A DNA stretch of 64,000 nucleotides from Sporodiniella umbellata. Taxonomy: Eukaryota > Mucoromycota > Mucoromycetes > Mucorales > Rhizopodaceae. The position numbers were made by a program, and so were the translations under genes. Each line of letters opens with the position of its first letter. Within the stretch, counting starts at the first letter, position 1. The stretch is from positions 1 through 64,000 of the forward strand of contig JAIXMR010000072.1 in assembly GCA_025677835.1 (NCBI GenBank), given 5' to 3'. This document shows, one piece after another, positions 1-10,616 of the stretch. Below the pieces are notes generated by a model. That model did no database searches. It saw only the letters and a list, made by a program, of their open reading frames with translations, and was not told the origin of the DNA.

Positions 1-150
1 AAATATCAAATGCTTTTGCGAGTTTCAGTAGAAGCTCTGTTGTCAGTTGTACTTTGTGCTCTAAAACGAAAATTGCAAACGTATAGTTATGTTAAGCAAA
101 GCGCCCTATTATACTGTGGCTGAAAACACCTATAGTTAAAAAGGTCGAAG
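1..150. other. Left-edge intergenic, 3' flank of TRM7
   Basis: This is AT-rich DNA downstream of the TRM7 stop codon. A short open stretch on the minus strand at about 1-62 (preceded by a TTTTAG) reads as plausible protein, but no ATG-bearing first exon fits between it and the TRM7 stop. It is therefore left as unassigned 3' flank. Confidence 0.4.
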
Positions 151-1424
151 CTATTTATTGTAAAAGTTGTTTCTTTTCAATTGCATTGCAGTCTTATAAG
201 GGGCTGTAATAGGTGGTTGTAATGGATCAAGGGCTTTATATGATGAGGTCAAAGGGTAGGTTCTGTCAGCGTCATAGCCACTACATAAAGGTGTAAGCTA
301 CCTTTCGTGATGCCTATTTTTCTTACTTCAAATCACCGCACGCTGTAAATGGAACTATAGTTCTATTAGAACCCACTAGCTCGTTTGAATTGTCTACAAA
401 TATTTTTAAATAAAAATGGACATACTGTTGTTATGAGTGTATACCATATTGTAAATCTAATAAGGGGTTAGCCATAGTGGGAACGTAGTCTTCTGGAGGT
501 TGGTAGTTTTGACAGACAATAAAGGCTTCAATGCTTGAGTTGCGAGAGCTTCTAGGCTTACTACAGGTCACTGTAGGAAAAAACATTTTAAGTTGACTGT
601 AAAGTAGAGTGATGTCTTTTCCCCTAAAAATCTTTGCAACAAAAGTTCCTCCAGGGCGAAGAACATGCGTTGTGATATTTAATGCTGCCAGTAGCAATTG
701 GGCCTGTATGTATTCATCCATGTCGTGAAGACCAGTAACTACAAACTTCCAGTTTAGATAGCTCTTTTTTTTTTTTCTTAGTATACCATCAGGTGCGCCA
801 TCGCAGATGACGATATCAGCCATGCCTCCATCAAAGTAAGAAATGATCTTTTCTGCTGTTGATTCTTTGGTAATGTCTCCTTGTAATTGAATTACTCCTT
901 CTAGTGGGGCCTATTCATAACTGCGTCAAAATCCGAAAAAAAAAGAGGCAAGATTATCTTCAACTCTTTTCTTTTTTTTTTTTTACCATAGCTTGAAGAT
1001 CTACTGCAACGATCTTTGGCTCTGTCTCATTGGTTGATTCCTTATGGTTTTCACTATATTGGTATATACGATCAGGAGAGATCTAAAAGGAGCTCGGAAG
1101 GTTTTTTTTTTTTTTTTTACATTAATCGTTTTGACAAAACTTGAGACCAACTTCCAGGTGCTGCACAAAGATCGACAGCTCTTTTTACACCTGAAAAAAG
1201 TTTAGTTGGGCGTTTTTTTGTTTCTTTCCATCGATTAAACCTTCTAAAAAGTTGAATTCTTCGTCTAATTGAAGTAATTTAAAAGCACTTCGAGCTCTCC
1301 AGCCTTCTTCTTTGGCAAGACGATAATACTAGCGTGCGATTAGATTTTATTAACTCTTTCTTAGCTTCAAACTTTCAAAACTAAAACGTACGACGTCTCT
1401 CTTATCTTTGGAAGATTTTCCCAT
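151..1424 (-). CDS. TRM7: tRNA (cytidine/guanosine 2'-O) methyltransferase, Trm7/FTSJ1 type
   Basis: The product is predicted to 2'-O-methylate the tRNA anticodon loop (positions 32/34 in known Trm7 enzymes), acting in the cytoplasm with Trm732/Trm734 partners. The first exon (ATG at 1422-1424) encodes [11 protein letters not shown], and after a 63-nt intron the next begins [16 protein letters not shown]. Further exons carry the SAM-binding [12 protein letters not shown], then [27 protein letters not shown] and [10 protein letters not shown], so the K-D-K-E tetrad of RrmJ-like methyltransferases is complete. Two small 3' exons add [11 protein letters not shown] and a tail ending at a TAG at 151-153. 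This lies about 280 nt beyond the apparent stop at 431, which is inside an intron. One 45-nt intron is in frame within GAPD/VTGL. The V-ATPase gene diverges upstream. Confidence 0.9.
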
Positions 1425-1986
1425 TGTAAAGTATTGTGTCAAAAAAAAAAAAAAATATTTCAGGTTAAACGACAACCAGTTTTTTTTTTTTTTTTTTTTT
1501 TTTTTGACATTTTATAAAGATACGTATATAGAACGTGTACTGTTTGTAGTTATGCTATGGAAAGTTTTTAAAGCAAAGTTTTTGAAAGAATGAAAAAACG
1601 CAAACTGTTGAGCCAGCTCTTATTGCAAGAGAACTACTTGGCTTGTTAAACACAAGGAAATACGACTTTTATTTGAGATGTGCTCTCTTTTTGTGTGCGT
1701 CAGTAAGAGCTAAAGCAAGTAAAGAAAGGGAGATGTATGTATGTATGTCTATAGGGTCTGATGACTGTAGTAAAAATTTTCAAGTGCAGAACACTTGAGG
1801 CCAATGATGCCAAACCTCTTTGGAAAGACTTAAAGGACTCGTCTTGCTCAGTTACAGCAGAGTGAGAAGGTTGCGTCACTGATTTCATGGAGCGCTTAAA
1901 ATTAGTCCGACCTCCAACATCAAACAAGAATAATCCCTTTTTTTTTTTTGCCTCTGCTTTTTTTTGTTTCACATTTAACACAAACA
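1425..1986. promoter_or_regulatory. Divergent intergenic/promoter region TRM7 - VPH1
   Basis: This 562-bp stretch lies between two divergent ATGs and must hold both promoters. It contains a poly(A) run near 1441 and a poly(T) run near 1482-1505. I see no convincing open frame and no certain TATA element. Confidence 0.5.
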
Positions 1987-4911
1987 ATGGCGCCAAGTAC
2001 ACTCTTCCGTTCGGAGGAGATGTCTCTGATACAACTCTATATTCCGTCCGAAGTAGCTCAACCTTGTGTTGCAGAACTCGGCGAGCTTGGTCAAGTTCAA
2101 TTCAGAGATGTAAGTATTTACTTGAGTTTGTATTGTTTTGTCAAATAAACAAACAAATTAAAAAAAAAAAAAAAAAAAACTGAACTGTCATTATCAGCTC
2201 AACCCTCAAGTCAATGCTTTTCAACGTTCTTTTGTTTCTGAAATTCGAAGACTCGATGAAATGGAACGTCAATGTCGTATGTTTATATATGAAAATACAC
2301 ATTTCCTTTTTATTCAACAAGATTATTCTAGGTTTCTTTCAGTCTCAACTTCAAAAAGCGGATATCTATATTCGCCCTTTGACACCCGCTGCTAGCCGTT
2401 CGCGTGCCCGTTCAGCGCAAGAAGTGGACGATCTTGAAGAAACGCTAAAGAAACACGAAGGCCATATCAATCAAATGAATTCTTCTTATGAAACGCTTCA
2501 ACGTCGTTATTTGCGGTCTGCTGAATTGAGACACGTCTTGAGAGAATCCTCAAGCTTTTTCAGTCAGGTAAGGACCGCAAGCTGATTTTATTAGAACTTT
2601 TTTTGACTTTTTTTTTTTTTTTTAGGCAGAGTCAAGAACCGAAAACAGACGTCTTTCCTTGGATGACGACTCTGCTCCCCTTTTGGAAAATGACGTTCAT
2701 AACGATATGGGTAACCTCAATCTAGGCTATGTGACTGGCGTGATTCCCCGGGCTCGTATGCAAACTTTTGAGCGTGTCTTGTGGCGTTCTCTTCGTGGTA
2801 ACCTTTATATTAATTCCACTGAGATTGACGAACCTATTGTGGATCCCGATACCGATAGCTTGGTAGAAAAGAACGTGTTTGCCATCTTTGCCCACGGTAA
2901 CGAGATCATTGCCAAAATCAAAAAGATTTCTGAAAGTTTGGGTGCCACCCTTTACTCGATTGACGATGGTGCTGATAAGCGTAACGACGCTCTTCTTGAG
3001 GTCACAAGTCAAATAGAAGATCTGAACAACGTTTTGTCTAACACCAATCAAACTCGCCGCTCTGAATTACTCAAGGTGGCTGAAAACATCACACCTTGGA
3101 CAACCATCGTTCGCAAAGAAAAGGCCATATACCATACTTTGAACCTTTTCAATTACGATGCGAACCGTAAGTGTCTGATTGCTGAAGGATGGTGTCCCAA
3201 GAACGATATTGCTTCTGTTCAACAAGCCTTGAAGGATGCTACTGTAAGTCATAACGATCCATGCCCCCCTTAAACTAGCGGCTTACTTTATCTCTAGGAG
3301 GCTTCAGGTACCAATCTTCCCTCTATCCTGACTGAGTTGGAAACCAAGAAGACGCCACCCACATACCACCGTACCAATAAATTCACTGAGGGTTTCCAAG
3401 GCATTATCGATGCCTATGGTATTTCACGTTATCGTGAAGTCAACCCCGGTTTGTTCACAGTCGTTTCGTTCCCTTTCTTGTTTGCTGTCATGTTTGGTGA
3501 TATCGGCCATGGTGCTCTTATGTTTTTGGTAGCAGCCTATCTTTGTATGAACGAAAAGAAACTGTCTCAAAACAACGGAGAGGTAAGAAAGATAGCCAAA
3601 TCAGCTAGGCTGATGACCATTCTATAGATTTTCAAAATGTTCTTTGGTGGCCGTTATATGATGTTGATGATGGGTATCTTCTCCATCTTTACTGGTGCTA
3701 TTTACAACGATCTCTTCTCTCTCTCTTTGAACCTGTTTAAGAGCGGATTTGACCTACCCTCGAACTACACCTCAACCCAATCTGTAGAGTCGATTCCTAA
3801 CGGAGCTGTATATCCTTTTGGTTTAGATCCCGTAAGTGAACCTTGTAAGGGATAAAGAGAAACTGATGTGTTTGTTTTAGGCCTGGCATGGATCTGAAAA
3901 TTTTTTGCTCTTTACAAATTCATATAAAATGAAACAGGCCATTATTATTGGTGTGACACACGTAGGTGACCCAATACAAGTTGTAGGTGTGTACTGAGAC
4001 GTATTTGTTGAATAGATGACATTGGCTGTCTGCCTGAATGTATTTAACCATGTATACTATAAGCGCAAGGCATTTATCTGGCTTGAATTCCTGCCTCAGA
4101 TCTTGTTTATGGAGTCTATCTTTGGCTACCTTATATTCTGTATCATGTACAAATGGAGTGTGAACTGGTGGGAGCTGGATAGCTATGGTGATCATATTCG
4201 CAACAAACCACCCAATCTGTTAAACATGTTGATCTATATGTTCCTTACCCCTGGTAGCGTAAATCCCGAAGATCAATTATTCCCTGGGCAAGGACCTATT
4301 CAAGCAGTCTTGCTATTGATCGCGGTGGTCTGTGTGCCCTGGATGTGGTTTGCCAAGCCATTTTACTTGAAGAAAGAAGCCAGTCAACACAACTACGAGT
4401 CTTTGGCTGCAGATGATCATGCGGATGAAGAACAGCAAGCGTTAGCTCATGACGATGATGATGAGGAAGAAGAAGAGTTTGACTTTAGTGAAGTCATGAT
4501 TCACCAGACAATCCACACCATTGAGTTCTGTCTGAACTGTATCTCTAATACAGCCTCTTACCTTCGTTTATGGGCCTTGTCTCTTGCTCATGCCCGTACA
4601 GTATAACTCACTCTGTTTATAGACAAGTGCTAAACGCTTTATTTATAGAATTGTCAAGCGTCTTATGGGACATGACGCTCAAGATCTGGTTTTCCATGTC
4701 AGGACCCATTGCGGTCGCAGGCCTTGTTATTGGATTTTCAATGTGGTTTGTATTGACATTGGGTATCTTACTGTGTATGGAAGGTCTCTCTGCTTTCTTG
4801 CACGCCCTTCGTTTGATGTGGGTCGAATTTGATGGTAAATTCTACAACGGTGACGGTATTGCATTCCAGCCTTTTACCTTTGCGACCGTTTTGGAACCTT
4901 CAGAATCATAA
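1987..4911 (+). CDS. VPH1: V-type proton ATPase subunit a (V0 sector)
   Basis: This is the proton-translocating a subunit of the V-ATPase, acting in vacuole/Golgi membranes. I read nine exons: 1987-2109, 2198-2276, 2332-2567, 2626-3243, 3298-3582, 3628-3831, 3881-3961, 4016-4595 and 4649-4911. Together they encode about 822 aa, the usual family length. The N-terminal cytosolic half begins [20 protein letters not shown] and contains [17 protein letters not shown]. The membrane half includes [14 protein letters not shown] and the family signature [20 protein letters not shown], whose Arg corresponds to the essential proton-path arginine (R735 in yeast Vph1). An acidic loop ([14 protein letters not shown]) precedes the last membrane segments. 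The final junction joins CATGCCC to AATTG and restores LAHAQLSS. No second a-subunit isoform is in the window. Confidence 0.95.
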
Positions 4912-5192
4912 TAAATTATGTAAAACAATCACAAGATGATCGCACCTATCGGAGTCTGTTGCTTTTTTCCTTTTTTTTTTTTTTTTTTTTTTTCAATGTC
5001 CTCACGTGGTGTTGCACTAAGCTTGAATGATAATAACTCAAGGGAAATATGTCAACTGGTCTTTTCCTCCCCTTATAAGCAGAGACCATTCAGTGTACAC
5101 AAAGGCGTGAAAAATGGATGGTTACCTAAGCAAATGTGTTGCTAACACAAAAGGATTTTATTTGTTTTGTAGGGGAGATGAATACTAAAAAA

Positions 5193-5225
<33 letters not shown>

Positions 5226-5294
5226 GTATAATTTTCCCTTTTTTCCTGTTTTTATTTATTTTACTTTTCTTATTTTTCTTTCAATGAAACAGAG
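4912..5294. other. Intergenic, poly(T)-rich
   Basis: This 383-bp stretch lies between two same-strand genes: the 3' flank of the V-ATPase gene and the promoter/5' UTR of the SPX-RING gene. It holds two long T tracts (about 4971-4994 and 5197-5224). An apparent 69-codon frame across it is made largely of poly-Phe and is not credible. Confidence 0.5.
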
Positions 5295-6802
5295 ATGAAG
5301 TTTGCCAAACAGTTAGAGACAGAATCCGAAGATATACCCCGTGAATGGCGTCCTTATCTTATTCGTTATAAAGCGTTGAAGAAGATGATTGGCAAAGTAA
5401 CAGAGGAAATCGAGAAAAGAGGGCTTTCAGCTACCTTACTCCATGACTGTGTGTACAACAATCATTTGAAATACCATTTTACTGGTAAGAGTCTGTTATT
5501 GTTTTTTTTTTTTTTTTTTTTTTTATATTCCTTTTAACCTTAGTCTTAGGTGAGCCGCCTCACGTGAAACCAAACATTGAGATTTTCTACGACTCAGAAA
5601 GACCGGAAGTACAGGAAATCTTGTCTCGACTTGTTCAGCCTGGGCTTGAGTATCAAAGAAGTTATGACAATAAAGATGTGTTTTCGCTCACCAAAGCGGA
5701 ACGGAACCAATCAGAGGCTATGATGGACGTTGTCAAGGAGCTACTCAATATGTCATTGGATCAGAACAACCGACAGAAATCGATTGTGATTGAATTAGAA
5801 AAAGACGACGAGTTCTTCAAGTTGCTGATTAAAGAACTCACAGATGCGACAACACTTCAAGAAAAAACCGCAGAACAGTTCAAAAAGGACGTACATGTGC
5901 TTGAATCAAAAATGACTCGGGTGGTAAAAGCGCTTCTTTAAAAAAAAAAAAACAACAACCACTGATAACACTCGATAGACTTCACCTACACAGAAACGCT
6001 CTGATATTTATCATTGGCGAAAGATATTTTCGATTTATATGGATGCCTGTATTTTTACCGGTAGTGACAGTATTGATCGATCCAAGGCTCAGATGCAATG
6101 GTTTTTGACCCAATTGGAACAGTCGCGTATGTTGGGCCGATTGAAAAATAAGGAGTCTAGACTGGCCTTTGAACAGTTTGTGACTCTGAACACTGAGTTG
6201 ATCACCATTCAGCATTATCAGCTTTTGAACCAAACAGCCATCCGAAAGATTCTCAAGAAGCACGATAAACAAAGCGGGCTTTCGGCCAGTCAAGCGTTCA
6301 ATCAGCTTAGTGTGGCCCATCAACCACTGAACCCAAGATTGGCCAAGACGATGTACGCTATTATGACTGAAAAGATGTCGAGTATTGTACCACAGCCCGA
6401 CGACTACGGTAAGAAGATAGCTATTGCCATGCTTTGTATTAAACGTATACATCTCTTTTCATTTTAGCCTGTCCGGTATGTATGTGCGTCGCTTGGCGTC
6501 CGATTCGGTTAGTATGTGATCACGTGTTCTGTGTCCGCTGTCTGATCAAAGCACAAAAGAAAAAGATGACCCGATGTCCAATGTGTCGACATCCTACAGC
6601 TGTAGGCGATGCTACGGCGGCTAATCTGGATGAAAGCTTACAGAACTTTCTAAAGCTTTATTTTCCACGTGAAATCAAAGATAAAAAACGAGACAATGAA
6701 CGAGAACAGGCCATAGAGGACGTACAGGCCATGACAGGCAAACGGTATACAGAAGAGCAACTGCTCAAAATGAGTCAGTCGTCCAATTGTTGTATCATGT
6801 AA
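5295..6802 (+). CDS. SPX-RING E3 ubiquitin ligase (Pqr1-like), C-terminal CaaX
   Basis: This is a predicted phosphate-linked ubiquitin ligase; SPX domains sense inositol pyrophosphates. I read four exons (5295-5484, 5550-5923, 5979-6408, 6468-6802), giving about 442 aa. The SPX N-terminus starts MKFAKQLETESEDIPREWRP, followed by YIRYKALKK-type and later basic KILKKHDKQSG residues that form the usual SPX ligand patch. The C-terminal C3HC4 RING reads CPVCMCVAW...CDHVFCVRC...CPMC. The architecture matches fission-yeast Pqr1 and related fungal SPX-RING proteins. The protein ends SSNCCIM, so the last four residues (C-C-I-M) form a CaaX box with Met at X, which usually predicts farnesylation. Introns 1 and 2 carry poly(T) and poly(A) tracts respectively. 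Confidence 0.9.
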
Positions 6803-6857
6803 AAAGCCCTTACAGATAGAAACATTATAAATAATAGCAATCAATAAACAAATAGTA

Positions 6858-6908
<51 letters not shown>
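6858..6908. repeat. (AAT)n microsatellite
   Basis: This is an uninterrupted AAT/ATA triplet array of about 16 copies between two convergent genes, just past the small membrane protein's stop codon. It is likely length-polymorphic. Confidence 0.95.
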
Positions 6909-6909
<1 letters not shown>

Positions 6910-6919
6910 GCAGATCTGT

Positions 6920-7258
6920 TCATGGGATATAAGGCGGAGGCGGGGATGTGAGCGGTTGTGATGAGACAGTGGGTGTTTCAAAATCATAGGCAAATTGATG
7001 GACTGTTTGTTTTTCATCTGAATCATCAGCATTGGCAGACCTTTGTCTACAGAGGAAGAAAAGGCCCAGTCCCAAAACAACAGCTGCCATCACACCCAAG
7101 ACGGCAGCTAGAATATGAACTGTATTGAATGCGGATGTGTGTGTGCTGTTGGTATGTCTGGGTTATTCGTATATGTGCGTATGGTAGATGTAAATACATA
7201 TATATATTCACACGTGTGGAAAATTGTTTCTATTTGAATTATCTTACTTTGGAGACAT
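6920..7258 (-). CDS. Small single-pass membrane protein with PPxY tail
   Basis: I see a two-exon model: exon 1 at 7258-7248 (MSPK), a 90-nt intron starting GTAAGA and ending CCCAG, and exon 2 at 7157-6920. It encodes about 82 aa. A short Thr/Ser-rich N-terminus (HTNSTHTS) precedes one hydrophobic helix, VHILAAVLGVMAAVVLGLGLFF. The cytosolic side follows with RQRS, acidic residues, and a C-terminal PPPPYIP, which contains a PPxY motif of the kind bound by Rsp5/Nedd4 WW domains. The layout (short ectodomain, one helix, PY tail) resembles SKG6/AXL2-like fungal membrane anchors and parallels the larger Ser-rich protein at 24743-25678. The helix and tail are clear. The first exon is inferred, and a longer ectodomain encoded upstream cannot be excluded. 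Confidence 0.5.
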
Positions 7259-7658
7259 CTTTTCCACATAGCCTCTTCTTTTTCTGCTTTTTGTTTTGCG
7301 TATCAAAAGAGAAAGAAGTAAGAAAAAATAAAATAAAGGATTCTATTTATAACAAATCTATATTCAAAAGGAATATTAGGAACGCCTCTCAGGCTGAAGA
7401 AAGTACAGAAAATCTATTTTGTAACGAAAAAAATGGCTGTTTTGCTCAAGATTCTTGTTTTTCTATTGGAGAAAATAAAGCAATTGCATTTTACGATATA
7501 AACAATCATGTAAAGGAGAAAACGCTCAAAATGTAAATTGTTTGGGCCGGCATATACGCATCGCCTTTATTCTGGACTGGTGTATCACAGAATAGGCTCT
7601 TTTTCTGGTTTTTTTTTTTTTTTTTTTTTTTTTTTGTTGGGTTTCTTCTCTTAATTTA
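7259..7658. promoter_or_regulatory. Divergent intergenic region
   Basis: This 400-bp region lies between a minus-strand small membrane-protein gene and a plus-strand hydrolase gene. The plus strand has a frame ending at 7536 with no recognisable similarity, much of which overlaps the opposite gene, so it is not annotated. A 27-nt T tract (about 7610-7636) sits just before the hydrolase ATG. Confidence 0.4.
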
Positions 7659-8482
7659 ATGTGGGTCAAGTCACACGATCAAACCGAGATAGAAATAATA
7701 GTTCAGTATGAAGGCTTAGAAAGGACAGAAGCACCTGCCATCGTCATTGGTCATCCTTATGGGCCTTTGGGAGGAAACATGAACAACAATGTCGTAGGTG
7801 CCTTGCAAAAGCACTTTCTTTCATTAGGTTACATTGCTGTCTGTTTTGATTTCAGAGGAAGTGGGCGCTCAAAAGGAAGAACAAGCTGGACAGGCATGCC
7901 CGAAAGAGAAGACTATCAGGCTGTTATGGACTTTCTGTTTCAACAAGAGAATCTAAAACAACTCAAGATGCCTCAAGTAAATCGTCTTGTTATCTGTGTA
8001 AGACAACTCATCGGTCTCTCCTCCCCCAAAAAAAGGGGGAGACTCTTTATACGTGTATAGAGAGTAAGTGAGAGACAAGGTAGATATATTCTCTTAACTG
8101 GCAATTTCCCCTCCCCCCCTTTCTCCCTTCCCCTCTTTTTCTTTCTCTTCTCTAGGGCTATTCTTTTGGCGGCATGATTGCAAAGACCATGTCTTGCACT
8201 CAAGTACCTCATGCCTATCTGCTGATTAGCTTTTGTCTGGGTGTGACATGGGCCTTGGCTACTGTTCGATCTTCTTTCTTTAAGGCCCGCATGCCGGAAG
8301 GATCAAAGGTGTTGTGTGTCTTTGGTAGCCGTGACCAGTTTACAAGCACAGGTCGCTACCAAACTTGGTGTAAAAACCAAGATCAGGTGCAATGTGTCCA
8401 AGTGCCTGAAGTGGATCATTTTTGGTTCGGCTCAGAACATACTTTAATAAAGCAGATAGACGATTGGCTGCTGACCTTTTAA
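7659..8482 (+). CDS. Alpha/beta hydrolase (serine hydrolase)
   Basis: This is a predicted alpha/beta hydrolase of about 214 aa from two exons (7659-7976 and 8156-8482). The strand-3/oxyanion region reads IVIGHPYGPLGG and DFRGSGRSKG. The intron is unusually long here (179 nt, C/T-rich end) and its removal brings together the nucleophile elbow GYSFGG (GxSxG). The likely acid is Asp in GSRDQFT and the base is His in EVDHFWFG, so the catalytic triad is complete. This compact type resembles bacterial and fungal xaa-Pro-dipeptidyl/dienelactone-hydrolase-like enzymes. The substrate cannot be told from sequence. No signal peptide is seen, so it is probably cytosolic. Confidence 0.85.
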
Positions 8483-8765
8483 CTCTTTTTTTCGCACGCT
8501 TCCTTCCCTTGTTTAATAAAAGAACTCTGTGGGTGTGTCTACGTACACATCGCATATAGAAAGAAAAAGAGAAAACAATGTTCTGTTTTTTTTTTTTGGC
8601 CTTTCCTTTTACCTAAAGAACGTTCTGATGATCATCATTGCTAACAAAAAAAAAAAAAAAAAATATCTATATATACAGGCGGAATAGTGACTAGCTTTTT
8701 TCAGTGATAAAAAGCAACTAGAAAATGTTTGAAAGAAGTTCTTTTTATTTCTTTCTTGTTTCGAA

Positions 8766-9402
8766 ATGACGCCTGTCAGTTACATTACTCGAGTGCAGTC
8801 TTTTTCTGCAGCCCATCGACTTAACTCGACGCAACTTTCCGAAGAGGAGAACAAGATTTTATATGGAAAATGCAACCACCATCACTTTCATGGTCATAAT
8901 TATAGAGGTAGTCCAAACAGACTTTACAAAACAAGCGACTGACTTTTGCTTTGTAAAAGTCGAGATCACCTTGAAGGGAGAAATCAATCCTATCACTGGT
9001 ATGGTTATGAATTTAGTAGACTTGAAAGAATGCATCAGATTGGCAGTGATGGATCCTTTGGATCATAGAAACTTGGTATGTAGCTTAAAGCCGTAGGGAG
9101 CATACAGAAACTAACCTCTGCAAAAGGATCTGGACGTGGAATTCTTTAGTAAAAGACCAAGCACTACCGAGAACCTGGCTGTCTTTATCTGGTGGAATTT
9201 CCAATACCACTTTTTAAGAAACGAGGTGTGGCGATCAAACTCCGCCAAGCTGTATAAGGTCAAGCTGTTTGAGACAGAAAATAACATTGTAGAGTATATG
9301 GGCGAAGGGGACCTCGACGGCGAGGCCCAGCTGGATGCTGCCACTATCAAATTGAGTGGTATCGGATTTAAATCCGATGACCCTTGGTCCTTAAAGGCTT
9401 AG
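8766..9402 (+). CDS. 6-pyruvoyl tetrahydropterin synthase (PTPS) family
   Basis: The product likely converts dihydroneopterin triphosphate to 6-pyruvoyl-tetrahydropterin, or a related pterin, in the cytosol. I read exons 8766-8907, 8960-9075 and 9127-9402, giving about 177 aa. Zn ligands are visible as FSAAHRL and the two His of HFHGHNY. The catalytic Cys is in [27 protein letters not shown] and [15 protein letters not shown] give the second half, and [12 protein letters not shown] and [13 protein letters not shown] close the fold. About 30 extra residues (acidic, then DDPWSLKA) follow the usual PTPS end. Both introns end in AAAAG rather than a pyrimidine-rich site, but the frame closes perfectly across them. 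Confidence 0.9.
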
Positions 9403-10393
9403 AATCCCCTTCTTGAAAATTGTAAATAGAAAAAAAAAAAAAAACATAATAAAAAAGAACATCTTCGCCCCCTTTTTTTTCGTCCAAAGACATTGACTAT
9501 TCCCACACCCCAATTAAAAATACTATCGCTCTCTCAAAAAGGAATGCTCTGTAGAAAATATTTTGACTGCGGTTAGCCTCCATTCTAGTAGGCTTGTTTG
9601 CTTTTCCAATCATGATTATATCATTATGACCGTTGAGAAAAGACCCTTGAAGGATGCTCAGGGCTATTTTCTTGCTTACAGTTGGCTCTACAAAATGCCT
9701 TTGGTCTTGCGAGAAAATAAATATAAAATGAGCTCTGATAAACGATCTTCTGATGAGATGAGTGGTCACGTTTTAAAATATAAATAAAAATGTATAGTTA
9801 ATTTCAGCCTGTTTATTTCAAGCTGGTTTCTTTCTTTTCCTTTTGTTTTTTTTTCTTTTTTTTTTTATCGAAATAGTCAAGTGTGCCTTGGTTTTTTCAT
9901 TGAAAAAAAAAAAAAAAAAAAGACTCGGAGCGGCATTTAAATTTGGTTCTCCCCCTTTTCTTTTTTGGACACCGCTAGCGGTAAACAAAATAGCCTGAAG
10001 AGACGATTTGCAGTTTGTTTTGACTTGACAACAGCCATTGTTGTCTCCAACTTTTGTCGTGCTTGTGAGCTATTTTCCCGTTTAATTTTTGTTGTTTTAA
10101 GAAAGTCACGTATTGGGTCATCTTGACTTTTTAACCAGAGCTACTGTTATCGCTTTCTTCCGTAGAGGTGGAACTATAGCTTGTGTAATGTGTCTCAGGG
10201 TAACAGAATTCTGGAGGTAGCACAGAGCATGCACATCAGGCCCATCATCCATGCGAACAATGCAAGTCTTTTTTTTTGAATCGTTAGACTACAAGCGGGC
10301 TGTTTGTAACTCAGAAGAGGCCGGGTATTTTGTTTAGGTTCTATATTTTTTTTTTTTTTATTTAATAAATACAAAAGGTGTGAGAGGGGGGTA
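9403..10393. other. Intergenic region between convergent genes
   Basis: This roughly 990-bp stretch separates PTPS (+) from the UPF0014 gene (-). It includes poly(A) runs near 9429 and 9903 and several T-rich blocks. Two opposing frames of 74-90 codons at 9497-9787 overlap each other and show no family features. I see no gene here. Confidence 0.5.
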
Positions 10394-10582
10394 TTAGGAG
10401 ATAACGTCACCCTCGCTTTTCTTGGGACGATATCGTTTACAACAAATGGGTAAAATCCATTTCTTTAACTTTTTGAAGCTAATCGATGTGTTATCGTACA
10501 CTCTATCATGTCGCATTGTTTGTTCTTTGTCAATTAGAATAGACATACAAGCCTTTTATAGAGATGAGTATCGGCTACGCTT

Positions 10583-10616
<34 letters not shown>

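Noticed and set aside
1..62. Open minus-strand stretch after TTTTAG that could be an exon
   Set aside because: No start exon fits between it and the TRM7 stop at 151, and the TRM7 protein already has a natural end.
431..470. Apparent end of TRM7 at 431
   Set aside because: The stop lies in an intron. Joining TATG to ACAATTCAAACG restores the conserved [11 protein letters not shown] segment.
7129..7536. 135-codon plus-strand frame
   Set aside because: It overlaps the small minus-strand membrane-protein gene, begins in a GT/TA-rich stretch and shows no conserved pattern.
9497..9787. Opposing 74- and 90-codon frames
   Set aside because: They overlap on opposite strands, show no motifs, and neither has flanking splice evidence.
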